A stretch of 25,888 nt of DNA from Rifleibacterium sp035352635 (GTDB taxonomy: Bacteria; Muiribacteriota; Ozemobacteria; Ozemobacterales; Ozemobacteraceae). The stretch is from positions 1 through 25,888 of the forward strand of contig DAOPYA010000061.1 in assembly GCA_035352635.1 (NCBI GenBank), read 5' to 3'. Position numbers and translations under genes: made by a program. This document shows, piece after piece, positions 7,550 to 14,898 of this stretch. Below the pieces are notes generated by a model. The model did no database searches, had not been told where the DNA came from, and worked only from the letters and a program-made list of their open reading frames with translations. Positions within the stretch are counted from its first letter, which is position 1, and each line of letters starts with the position of its first letter.

Positions 7550-8385
7550 GCCTGCCCGACCTTGTTTGCCATCTTTAACAACTGCGTTGCCTTTTCGTCG
7601 CCGGGAGTTATTTCAAGAATGCGTTGCAGAAAGTTTTTGCTGCGTTCCTGAGCGCCGGTTTCAGTGGCGCATATGGCTGCCTGCAGCAGCACTTGCCTGT
7701 TGTAAGGAAAAAATTCAAGGGCGCTTTCATACCAGCGACCGGCTTCTTCAATCTGGCCTGCTTTTTGCAACAAGGTACCGTAGACAACCATCGCGGTTGC
7801 CCGGTCGCGACTGGCCGGAAAACCGTCAATGAGATCGTGCAGTACCCTGAGCGCAGTTTCGCTTTCGTTCAACTGTATCAGGCATTGGGCTTTTTCGAGG
7901 GTGGCATTTGTATCGCCCGGATCGATTGCCAGGGCACGGTCATACATCTTGACGGCCATGGCAAAGTCGCCTTTCAGGCGGTAAGCATCAGCCATGTCGT
8001 TCTGGGCATTATTGTCATCAGGGTCAAGGCGCAAAGCCTCTTTGTAAAGTTCAATGGCGCTCTCATACTCGCCCTTGTCAAAATAAGCATCAGCCAGCCA
8101 GTTGGCCAGAAGGCCGCAATCAGGGCTTAATTCCCTGGCTTTTTGGAGATGAAAAAAAGATTTTTCGAGTTCGCCAGTCTGGGCGAGGGAAATACCAAGG
8201 CCGGCATGGCCTTCGGCGCAGGCTTCATCGCCGGCAATTCCACGCCTGAAATGATGAACAGCACCCACCAGGTCGCCGTTCTCATAAAGGGCAATACCCA
8301 GAGCCACCTCTGCCGCCACCTTATTTTCACCCTTTTTAAGGCATCGGGAGGCTTTTCTGATGATGTCTTCGCTTGTTAGTCCCAT
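7546..8385 (-). CDS. TPR-repeat protein, first gene of the pseudopilin/sigma operon
   Basis: A 279-residue protein made almost entirely of tetratricopeptide repeats, about seven, such as ANWLADAYFDKGEYESAIEL and the following LYKEALRLDPDD. Conserved TPR positions (W/L-G/A-Y-A-F-A-P) are visible from about residue 25 to 270. There is no signal peptide or membrane segment, so it is probably cytoplasmic. TPR proteins are scaffolds for protein complexes; in type IV pilus systems PilF/PilW-like TPR proteins help assembly, but those are usually lipoproteins. Its stop overlaps the next start (ATGA). The ATG at 8385 has no Shine-Dalgarno sequence and lies seven bases after a -10 element, which suggests a leaderless message. 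No other in-frame start with a ribosome binding site is nearby. Confidence 0.88.
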   Translation of the reverse strand: MGLTSEDIIRKASRCLKKGENKVAAEVALGIALYENGDLVGAVHHFRRGIAGDEACAEGHAGLGISLAQTGELEKSFFHLQKARELSPDCGLLANWLADAYFDKGEYESAIELYKEALRLDPDDNNAQNDMADAYRLKGDFAMAVKMYDRALAIDPGDTNATLEKAQCLIQLNESETALRVLHDLIDGFPASRDRATAMVVYGTLLQKAGQIEEAGRWYESALEFFPYNRQVLLQAAICATETGAQERSKNFLQRILEITPGDEKATQLLKMANKVGQA

Positions 8386-8392
8386 GGTTGGT

Positions 8393-8421
8393 ATTATAGC
8401 AGCAAAATTTTAACCTGACAG
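8393..8421 (-). promoter_or_regulatory. Extended -10 promoter of the seven-gene operon (leaderless)
   Basis: The minus strand reads CTGTCA (8421-8416, 4/6 of the -35), a 17-base spacer, then TATAAT (8398-8393), preceded by TGC so that TGnTATAAT is complete. The predicted start of transcription, at 8385-8386, coincides with the A of the ATG of the TPR gene. Confidence 0.65.
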
Positions 8422-8496
8422 CAGATATTTTACTTCATTCCAGGCAAAAAGTTTAATATTTTAAACGAATCCCGCGATTGTTGAATCCTGTATAAA

Positions 8497-8554
8497 CAAA
8501 GTTCAGTCAGTACAACGGCCATGGCTTGCTTTTTGAGCTGCCGTTGTATCTTTG
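8497..8554 (+). promoter_or_regulatory. Structured leader hairpin upstream of the lipoprotein gene
   Basis: TACAACGGC (8511-8519) pairs perfectly with GCCGTTGTA (8540-8548). Outside it, CAAAG (8497-8501) can pair with CTTTG (8550-8554), leaving a 9-to-1 asymmetric internal loop. Inside it, GGCTT (8523-8527) and GAGCT (8535-8539) can pair using two G-U pairs. No U-tract follows, so it is not a standard terminator. I do not recognise it as a known riboswitch family. A weak -10-like TATAAA at 8491-8496 lies just upstream without a clear -35. Confidence 0.45.
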
Positions 8555-8619
8555 CAGATTGGACAGAAAAAGGATGAGGTGATAAGATTGCAAAACTTAA
8601 ATGCGGGAGTTCTCAACCG

Positions 8620-9276
8620 ATGAAACGATTTTATGCAGTAGTTTGCATTTTGGCACTGACCGGCATGGTTACCCTTTGTGGTTGTGGCGGTGGTGGAAGC
8701 GGCGACAGTGGCGGCGGAAGCGCTCTCAACTCTGGTATCTGTGCCGGTTTTAAATATCAGGGTTCAGAAAAGAAAAATATTATTTTTGCCAGGGTAAACC
8801 GTTCAGGCGTAACTGGTTATATCGAGAATGCCAATGGTGCAAAAGTGTCTGGTAATCTGGTTTCGAACAGCCAGGCAAATACAAGTGAAATTATGATGGA
8901 AACGAGCACCATTGGCACCTATAAACTGGTTTACTTTGACAATTCCGAGCGTTTTGAAATTACCCGTGACCTCTCCTGGACAACTATCCCGGATTTTTCA
9001 ACTGTGCCATCGCCCCCGGTCTGGACAAGCAGTTCCATGCTGACCGTCAATTATTCATCGGTTAATGCCGGCAATGCCAGTTATTATCTCAGACTATTTT
9101 ACTCATATTCGCCCGATACCATGTATCAGCAGACTTCATCAAGCCCGGGTGGCGGAGTTATCTCTATGAATATCAATGCTGATGGAGCTTTTATACCTGT
9201 ATTGGTCGCTGATGTTATCGAGAACGACCAGTTGACAGGCACGGTGCGCTATTTTTTCGACGAGGTAGTTCGCTAA
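8620..9276 (+). CDS. Lipoprotein of unknown function
   Basis: This 218-residue protein is the only plus-strand gene. The signal peptide ends in the lipobox LCGC, so Cys22 should be lipidated and the protein membrane-anchored on the outer side of the cytoplasmic membrane or in the outer membrane. A glycine/serine linker of about 14 residues follows. The rest (36-218) is predicted to be mainly beta strands, rich in Ser, Thr and Asn, with no motif I recognise. The ATG at 8620 has GGGAG about 10 bases upstream. It is divergent from the pseudopilin operon and shares its 234-base upstream region. It converges with the FecR-type gene, whose stop lies 71 bases away; I see no convincing terminator in that gap. 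Confidence 0.85.
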   Translation: MKRFYAVVCILALTGMVTLCGCGGGGSGDSGGGSALNSGICAGFKYQGSEKKNIIFARVNRSGVTGYIENANGAKVSGNLVSNSQANTSEIMMETSTIGTYKLVYFDNSERFEITRDLSWTTIPDFSTVPSPPVWTSSSMLTVNYSSVNAGNASYYLRLFYSYSPDTMYQQTSSSPGGGVISMNINADGAFIPVLVADVIENDQLTGTVRYFFDEVVR

Positions 9277-9347
9277 GAACTTTTGCCATGACAGATATAA
9301 TAATTTTTGCATAATTCAGCAGTTTATCCGCCGTGCTACCTGATGTT

Positions 9348-9956
9348 TTATGGCTGCAAAGAAGGTTCCAGTGCGGGGGTAGTCCAATACCAGGCATAGC
9401 GAAGTTCGTCGTTGTAAGGGTATGCAGCCGAAATTTTGCCTGAAGACGCGGCGATTTCAAAGCCGGCCGGCAGAATTACTTCTTCAAGGCTTCGTTTTCC
9501 GTGGCGAAGAATTGCTTTGCCCCTGATGACGCAAATACGCGAGAGCAGCGAATTGACCTTGATAACAGCAATACAGTTACTGAGACGCATATTTGTGTGT
9601 GGAGTTTCTATCAGGATTGAATCTGATGCAACCTTAACCCCGACAATACCTTTGCGAACAACAAAAGTACTGCTGAAAATAGCATTCAGAGACGAATCTT
9701 CGCGCAATCTGAATTCTGTATCTTTTGTGGGTTTGACAAAAACAACTCCATCATTGCCGGTTAAAATGCTGGTCGAGACCGGAAAGACGCCGGTGCCTGA
9801 TAAAAGCGAGAAAAGCTCCCCGGAACCGGTCTTCTGATAAACCTGCCCTTGAAGAACATCAACAGCGAGACTTATCTGCCCGGGCTGGTTTTGAGAGAAA
9901 ACCGGGCAGAAATAACCCGGCAAAAGCAGCAACAGACAGGCAATGACCCGGTTCAT
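9348..9956 (-). CDS. Exported FecR-domain protein
   Basis: This 202-residue protein has a signal peptide (about residues 1-21, cut near VFS-QN) and a FecR-type beta domain. The pattern includes LAVDVLQGQVYQ, a STSILTGNDGVVFV turn, FRLREDSSLNAIF, VVRKGIVGVKV, an IETPHTN strand and CVIRGKAILRH. FecR domains occur in surface proteins and in anti-sigma regulators; this one has no anti-sigma zinc finger or transmembrane anchor beyond its signal peptide. ATG 9956 is chosen because it starts the signal peptide; a longer in-frame form from 10025 would not. It begins one base after the stop of the NHL gene (TAACATG) without its own Shine-Dalgarno sequence, so translation is probably coupled. It is the last gene of the right-hand minus-strand run. 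Confidence 0.82.
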   Translation of the reverse strand: MNRVIACLLLLLPGYFCPVFSQNQPGQISLAVDVLQGQVYQKTGSGELFSLLSGTGVFPVSTSILTGNDGVVFVKPTKDTEFRLREDSSLNAIFSSTFVVRKGIVGVKVASDSILIETPHTNMRLSNCIAVIKVNSLLSRICVIRGKAILRHGKRSLEEVILPAGFEIAASSGKISAAYPYNDELRYAWYWTTPALEPSLQP

Positions 9957-9957
9957 G

Positions 9958-12270
9958 TTAAAAAACAGGGGCAAAAATATGCAGCATTTTATTAGCGGCA
10001 TCAGAAACAGCAATTCGCCCGTCACGCCTGATGGAAACCCCCGTCGGCAGCCATGGCTGGGGGGCAGAAGGCGCTTTAATGGTGGCGAGAACGCTGCCGT
10101 TTCGTGCGAATCTCAGCAACTGAAACTTGACCGGATCGCAGACCCAGATGCCGCCCCATGGGTCAAGGTCGAAACCGGTGGCTTCGACGCAGCCTGATTG
10201 AAAAGTGGCGTCAAAACTGCCCATAGGGCTGAATTTCTTGACCAGACCGTTGCTTTCGAGAATGAACAAAGATTCGGCATCGGCTCTGATGCTAACCGGG
10301 GCGAGAATCGGGGCAGCGGCTGTAGAGCCAAAGCTTCCGAGAAAAGTTCCCTGGTCGTTGAAGCAGAGAATTCTGGCCTGATTGCGATCTGCTATCCACA
10401 TTTCATTTTTTCGGAATGAAATGCCGCCGGGCAGGTCAATGCTGCCGCCAATGGTTGGGTCACCGGTGATTAACGATTTGAAAGTGCCATCTTCGGCAAA
10501 AATATGAATACAGCGTTTTGTTGAATCAGCGAGGTAGAGCAGCTGATTTTTTATAGCCAGTGACACCGGAAGCCCGAAAGTACCGGGTTCTTCGCCCTTC
10601 TGGCCAAAATTTCTGACAAGAGTTCCGTTACGGTTAAATCTGGAAACCTGCCGCAACTGGCTGTCTAATACCCACACTCCACCATTTTCTCCCCAGGCAA
10701 CCGCCTGGGGCCAGGCGGTAAGTTTGTTTTTTTCGGAAGTGAGAACCGAGAAGCTTTTTTCGAGTGTAAAAGTTGCCGAGGCTGGGAGTGTCGCAAGAAC
10801 TGCTATTTCTTCAGTTTCGGGTTCGCCAAGTTCCAGGGTTTCATTGCCGGCGGCCGGTGTATCGCTAAAATCGTCTGTATCTGCGGGTGATGCGGTGGAA
10901 CTGGCAGCAGAGCCATTGACGGGTGGCGCAGCTGTTTCAGTTTCATCAGCTTCGATTACGGGTTTAAAGAAGGCTTTTCGCACCTGAACCATTTCCTGAT
11001 TACCATCTACGAGGGCTTTAACTTCGATTCCGCAGGCCTGGTCATCAAGAATGGCGACCGGAATGGTCAGTTCAATCTCGTAAGGCTGGGCCCGATAGCT
11101 TATGCGATCGATCGAGCCAATGGGTTGCAGATTTTCATCAAGATTGAGTGAAGCAATCTGCTCATCGCCTTTTTTTATGATCAGCAGGCTGTTTTTTAAC
11201 TGGGAAACCTGGGATTCGGGGTCAGACATCAGGTCGATGCTCTGGTGCCAGAAAATCCTGGCTTTGACATCAGAACCTGCCATAGAAAAATCAACTTGCA
11301 GTTCCGGAAAAGCAGCAACTTTAAAGATGGTTCTTCTGGTTAAGGTTTCATCAAAAACCACAAGATTATAGATGGCGCCGGGTATGACTTTTTCGGGAAT
11401 AAAAGCGAGAACATCAGGTTCAGGGCTGAATCGCCTGCCTTTAATGGTAAATTCACGGCCATCGACAGTTTTAAGAAAAACCTGGATCATGGCCTGCAAT
11501 TTATCGGCAGCAATAAAATTCACGTCTTCGTGGGCAAACTTGAAACCTTTAAAAGGGTTCAGGTAGTAACCATTGGCCGGCGACAAAAGTACTGGTTGCG
11601 GCCCGGCTATTGACGCAGAAGCTACTGCAGTCAAAGAAGCGGTATTGGCGATCAGATTTGTGGTTTGAATCGGGGTTGAACCCTGAAGAACAGTAGAAGA
11701 AGACAGCATCGGAGAAAGTTCAACCGCTGTGGCAACAGTTGCGGATGCTTGAACAACTGGAGTAACTGAGGGAACCGGCGCAACCGGCACCAGGCTTGCC
11801 GATGCTACCTGCGGGGGAGTTGTCGGCAGCGGAACCACGCCGGTCTGAGTGGAAACAGCAGGGGTCGGTGCTACGACTGTTATTGGCTGGGTTGAAGACG
11901 CCGCGCTTTCATAAACTTTAAGAACGAAACGCATTTCGCCAGGCTCTGTGGTGGCTGGCACCAATGTGATTTCATAAATACCGGTTTCTGGAACGATAAG
12001 GTTTTGAATGCCATCAGGTTTTTCGATGAATATTGTTTCGTCAGAGGTTAGTTTAATGCGCGGGATGCGGATACGGGTCGAGACTGCCCCACCCTGCTCT
12101 TCAATGGCGAAACTGATCTGAAAGCCTTTTTTCAGCAGCATGTAATTGGTTATCCGGGCGTCAGCGGAGCGATCAGCGGGAAAAACGCCGCGATAATCAA
12201 AAAGACGTTCAGCAAACATCACCTGAACTGACATTGTGAAAAAAAACAAACAGATCAGCAGCTTTTTCAT
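9958..12270 (-). CDS. Exported NHL beta-propeller protein with Pro/Thr/Ala-rich linker
   Basis: This 770-residue protein has a signal peptide (1-20, cut after MFA). An N-terminal beta domain (21-123) and a low-complexity linker rich in Pro, Val, Ala, Thr and Ser (about 124-224) follow. Two or more Ig-like or carbohydrate-binding-like segments lie at about 230-440, then a second acidic Ser/Thr/Ala linker (about 445-500). A C-terminal propeller of about six NHL blades spans 501-770. Blade motifs include GGVWVLDSQLRQVSRFN, LLYLADSTKRCIHIF, EMWIADRNQARILCF, GGIWVCDPVKFQLLRF and GRIAVSDAANKMLHIF. NHL propellers usually mediate protein or ligand binding. GGAGG lies six bases before ATG 12270. It sits between two other exported proteins with short gaps, so the three may act together at the cell surface or in the periplasm. 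Confidence 0.87.
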   Translation of the reverse strand: MKKLLICLFFFTMSVQVMFAERLFDYRGVFPADRSADARITNYMLLKKGFQISFAIEEQGGAVSTRIRIPRIKLTSDETIFIEKPDGIQNLIVPETGIYEITLVPATTEPGEMRFVLKVYESAASSTQPITVVAPTPAVSTQTGVVPLPTTPPQVASASLVPVAPVPSVTPVVQASATVATAVELSPMLSSSTVLQGSTPIQTTNLIANTASLTAVASASIAGPQPVLLSPANGYYLNPFKGFKFAHEDVNFIAADKLQAMIQVFLKTVDGREFTIKGRRFSPEPDVLAFIPEKVIPGAIYNLVVFDETLTRRTIFKVAAFPELQVDFSMAGSDVKARIFWHQSIDLMSDPESQVSQLKNSLLIIKKGDEQIASLNLDENLQPIGSIDRISYRAQPYEIELTIPVAILDDQACGIEVKALVDGNQEMVQVRKAFFKPVIEADETETAAPPVNGSAASSTASPADTDDFSDTPAAGNETLELGEPETEEIAVLATLPASATFTLEKSFSVLTSEKNKLTAWPQAVAWGENGGVWVLDSQLRQVSRFNRNGTLVRNFGQKGEEPGTFGLPVSLAIKNQLLYLADSTKRCIHIFAEDGTFKSLITGDPTIGGSIDLPGGISFRKNEMWIADRNQARILCFNDQGTFLGSFGSTAAAPILAPVSIRADAESLFILESNGLVKKFSPMGSFDATFQSGCVEATGFDLDPWGGIWVCDPVKFQLLRFARNGSVLATIKAPSAPQPWLPTGVSIRRDGRIAVSDAANKMLHIFAPVF

Positions 12271-12298
12271 CTTGTGCCTCCAGCACTATCCCTGGCTC

Positions 12299-13861
12299 TT
12301 ATTTCAACCAGATTGAATCTGGATAAAGTTTTGCCAGCAGGTTCCAGACATTCTGGGCTTCAGCGAAAGCCATGTGGCGGTTATAGACATCAGAGATCAC
12401 AGCCAGGCCGTGTTCGGCTTTAAACATTCTTGGTTGCCCCGAGATTGCTTCGATCAAGAGATCAGTGCCAAGGTCTGGAAATTTTTCGACCGCGGCCAAC
12501 CCTGCGATAAACAGGCGTTCTTTTGTCTTTATTGGCAGGTAGAGTGGCATAAGCACATCTTCAATCATTTTGCAGACCGGCGCCGACAGAGTTGGTTTGA
12601 CCTGCTGATAGATTACCCATGCTTTTTCTTTTTTGCCAACCGCGATCTGATAGAGCAGATCAACAGGCATATCGCGCCAACCGGTAATGGTGAAGCCGGC
12701 TATTTTGGTGTAGCGGCCCAATACCATATTGCTGATTGCCAGCATAAATTCGAGGTGTTCGCGGGTGACTACCGGCAGATGACCGTTGTCGTAGGGCAAC
12801 AGGTCGTCGCGGCCAAGCAGGTCCAGCAAGGCTCGGTTGCCGGCTTCGGTGATGATAGCGGCGGGTGTAAGGCTGTTAACTGCGGTTTCCATTTCTGCCC
12901 ATACAGACAATTCTGGAATGCTGTTAAGTTTTACGATGGCCTTGCCGGCGGCTTCGGTGTCTTTGAATTCATATTCATGCAGATAGCGAAGATCAATGAG
13001 CGCCCGGTACATTTCTTCGGGCCTGGCTTCAGGGAAACTGCTGATGAATTTTTCGAGTTTCAACAGACGAAGCTGTGGTGAGCTGGCGTGTTTTACGACC
13101 CGTTCAAGGCCGCACCATTCGGTTTCGATGGAGTTATAACCATGCCCCTGATCGTCTTTTATGGCTATAAGGCTCAAAGATGCTTCGGGGGCTCGTTTGG
13201 CAAACCAGGCACGATCAACTGCGTCTTCAAGAACGGATATTGCCTGGTCACCGGTAATTTTACCTGTGTTAACACGGTTCATTACACCTTCGACCAGACG
13301 ATTGCCTGAATGAAAGCGTTTGAGGTCGCGTCGCAACTGTTTTGAGGGTCTTGAAATTCTCTGACCTTCAATAAAGCGTTCGGCGGTTCGGTGTTTGCCT
13401 GCGCTGAGCTGACCGGTTAAAATCTGCGACTGTTCAGGGTAAGAAAGCCTGCCAAGCTGGGATGCTGCCTGCAATGATTTCTCTGCTGAGGCTTGATCCT
13501 GGACAGCCCAGGCAGCCATGGCCCGATAGAGATGCACTTTGCGGATATTTTTGCCTTTTGGAAAAACTTTGATATAAGTATCTGCTGCTGAAGCAACTTC
13601 ATCGATAAGTTCAGGACTGTAACAGCTGATGGCCATGAAAAAGCCCTGTTCTCTGACGCGGTCAACGTATTCGGCGGTTGTCCAGCTTATTGATTCAGCA
13701 AAAGCTTCCTGCAACAAAGCCTGGGCTTTCGGGGCGTCGATTTCCCAAAGTTGGCCTGCTTTGGCGATTTTTTTCTGAATGGCGGCAGGACCGGGTGCAG
13801 CCAGAAGATAACCACCAGAGACAAGCATGGCCAGGCAGAGCAAAATTCGCAGATACTTCAT
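12299..13861 (-). CDS. Exported helical-repeat protein of unknown function
   Basis: This 520-residue protein has a signal peptide (about 1-22, MKYLRILLCLAMLVSGGYLL) and an almost all-helical body. Residues 25-150 look like degenerate TPR or Sel1-like repeats (LYRAMAAWAVQDQASAEKSL). The remainder contains further helix pairs, including AFAEAQNVWNLLAKLYPDS near the C-terminus, a typical TPR-type ending. I do not recognise a named family. ATG 13861 is supported by GGAGG seven bases upstream and the signal peptide; an earlier in-frame start at 13885 would precede it without reason. It lies 20 bases after engB and 28 bases before the NHL gene, so it is co-transcribed with both. A scaffold role in the periplasm is possible. 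Confidence 0.78.
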   Translation of the reverse strand: MKYLRILLCLAMLVSGGYLLAAPGPAAIQKKIAKAGQLWEIDAPKAQALLQEAFAESISWTTAEYVDRVREQGFFMAISCYSPELIDEVASAADTYIKVFPKGKNIRKVHLYRAMAAWAVQDQASAEKSLQAASQLGRLSYPEQSQILTGQLSAGKHRTAERFIEGQRISRPSKQLRRDLKRFHSGNRLVEGVMNRVNTGKITGDQAISVLEDAVDRAWFAKRAPEASLSLIAIKDDQGHGYNSIETEWCGLERVVKHASSPQLRLLKLEKFISSFPEARPEEMYRALIDLRYLHEYEFKDTEAAGKAIVKLNSIPELSVWAEMETAVNSLTPAAIITEAGNRALLDLLGRDDLLPYDNGHLPVVTREHLEFMLAISNMVLGRYTKIAGFTITGWRDMPVDLLYQIAVGKKEKAWVIYQQVKPTLSAPVCKMIEDVLMPLYLPIKTKERLFIAGLAAVEKFPDLGTDLLIEAISGQPRMFKAEHGLAVISDVYNRHMAFAEAQNVWNLLAKLYPDSIWLK

Positions 13862-13881
13862 AACAATTCCTCCACTCAGAT

Positions 13882-14898
13882 TCAATCAGTTTTTGGATTA
13901 TTCGGATTGCCCTGGCGGGGTTCATTACCAGGCTTTCGGCTTTTCCAGCGACGTCGGCGGTTGCCCTGCCCACCGCCTTCGTTTTCGCGGCGTGGCTGTT
14001 CGGGGCGGTTTTTGTCGGGGTTGCTATTCTGGCCGGCGTCAGGCTGAGCCTGAACCGGTGACTTTGCCTGCCCGTTATTGTCTTCGGTTTGAACAGCTGG
14101 ATTATCGGTTCTAGCAGGTCTTTCGGGTCTATCAGGTCGGTCAGGCCTTGCCGGTTTATCAGGTCTGGGCGGGCGATCATGGCGTTCGGGTCTTGGTGGT
14201 CGCGGCCCTCTTTCGCCTTTAGGTTGTCGGTCTGGGCGTGGCGACTGGTTGCGCGGCTGGCGGTCATCCTGGCGCGGGAACCTTTTTTGTTTAAGGTCGC
14301 TGGTTTTAAATTCAAGGCCGGCAATAACTTTTTCGATGGCGTCAAGAAAGTCATCGCGTCCATTGCAGGTCTGGGCTGAGAAGAATAACGAAAATACGCC
14401 TTTGATATCCTGTTGAATGGTGCTGCGCATTTTCAGGGCCTGTTGATTGCTGAGTTTATCGGCTTTGGTGAGAACTGCAAAGTGGTTAAATTTTTGTTCT
14501 CTGACCCATTCATGCATCTGAATATCGAGGGGTGACGGACGATGCCTGATATCAAGTATCTGAATGACGCCTTTCAGATTTTTGCATTCAGCAAAGAACT
14601 CATTCATCATGGCCTGAATTCTGGCCTTAGTGACTTTTGAGGCTTTTGCATAGCCATAACCGGGCAAATCGACGATATAGAATGCGTCATTAATGCAATA
14701 AAAGTTTATGGTCAGTGTTTTACCAGGCAGGGAGCTGGTTCGCGCGAGTTCGCGGCGGCCGGTAATCGCGTTGATCAGTGAGGATTTGCCGACGTTGCTG
14801 CGCCCAACCAGCGCTATTACAGGCAGGTCGTCGGCAGGGAGCCCTTCTTTGCTGGTAATACAGGCGCTGAATGTTGCAGCAGTAATCTTAATTGTCAT
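13882..14898 (-). CDS. engB: Ribosome-biogenesis GTPase EngB/YsxC with long Arg/Pro-rich C-terminal tail
   Basis: This 338-residue protein binds GTP and assists large ribosomal subunit assembly. All G motifs are visible: G1 GRSNVGKS (32-39), G2 around SSLPGKT (55-61), G3 DLPGYG (77-82), G4 TKAD (144-147) and G5-like SAQT (174-177). The GTPase ends at about residue 200, the usual full length of EngB. An extra 137 residues follow, dominated by Arg, Pro, Asp, Gly and Asn, with repeated RPDRP-like units and a basic end (RRRRWKSRK). This tail is probably disordered and RNA- or ribosome-binding, which is inference. ATG 14898 has GGAG six bases upstream and overlaps the lon stop by 11 bases, so translation is probably coupled. 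A longer frame from 14991 is rejected because it lies wholly inside lon. Confidence 0.95.
   Translation of the reverse strand: MTIKITAATFSACITSKEGLPADDLPVIALVGRSNVGKSSLINAITGRRELARTSSLPGKTLTINFYCINDAFYIVDLPGYGYAKASKVTKARIQAMMNEFFAECKNLKGVIQILDIRHRPSPLDIQMHEWVREQKFNHFAVLTKADKLSNQQALKMRSTIQQDIKGVFSLFFSAQTCNGRDDFLDAIEKVIAGLEFKTSDLKQKRFPRQDDRQPRNQSPRPDRQPKGERGPRPPRPERHDRPPRPDKPARPDRPDRPERPARTDNPAVQTEDNNGQAKSPVQAQPDAGQNSNPDKNRPEQPRRENEGGGQGNRRRRWKSRKPGNEPRQGNPNNPKTD

Noticed and set aside
8497..8554. Known c-di-GMP riboswitch (GEMM) in the lipoprotein leader
   Set aside because: The conserved core bases of the GEMM-I aptamer are not present around the hairpin; I can only call it an unidentified structured element.
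9277..9347. Terminator between the convergent lipoprotein and FecR genes
   Set aside because: Only weak 4-base arms could be found; no stable stem followed by a T-tract on either strand.
14080..14280. Tandem-like GC-rich repeats in the engB tail as a possible DNA repeat array or CRISPR
   Set aside because: The units are short, irregular and in frame; they encode the RPDRP-type protein repeats and have no unique spacers.
13695..14363. 222-codon minus-strand frame overlapping the EngB tail and the next gene start
   Set aside because: It lies in another frame of the repetitive Arg/Pro-coding DNA, crosses two supported gene boundaries and has no SD.
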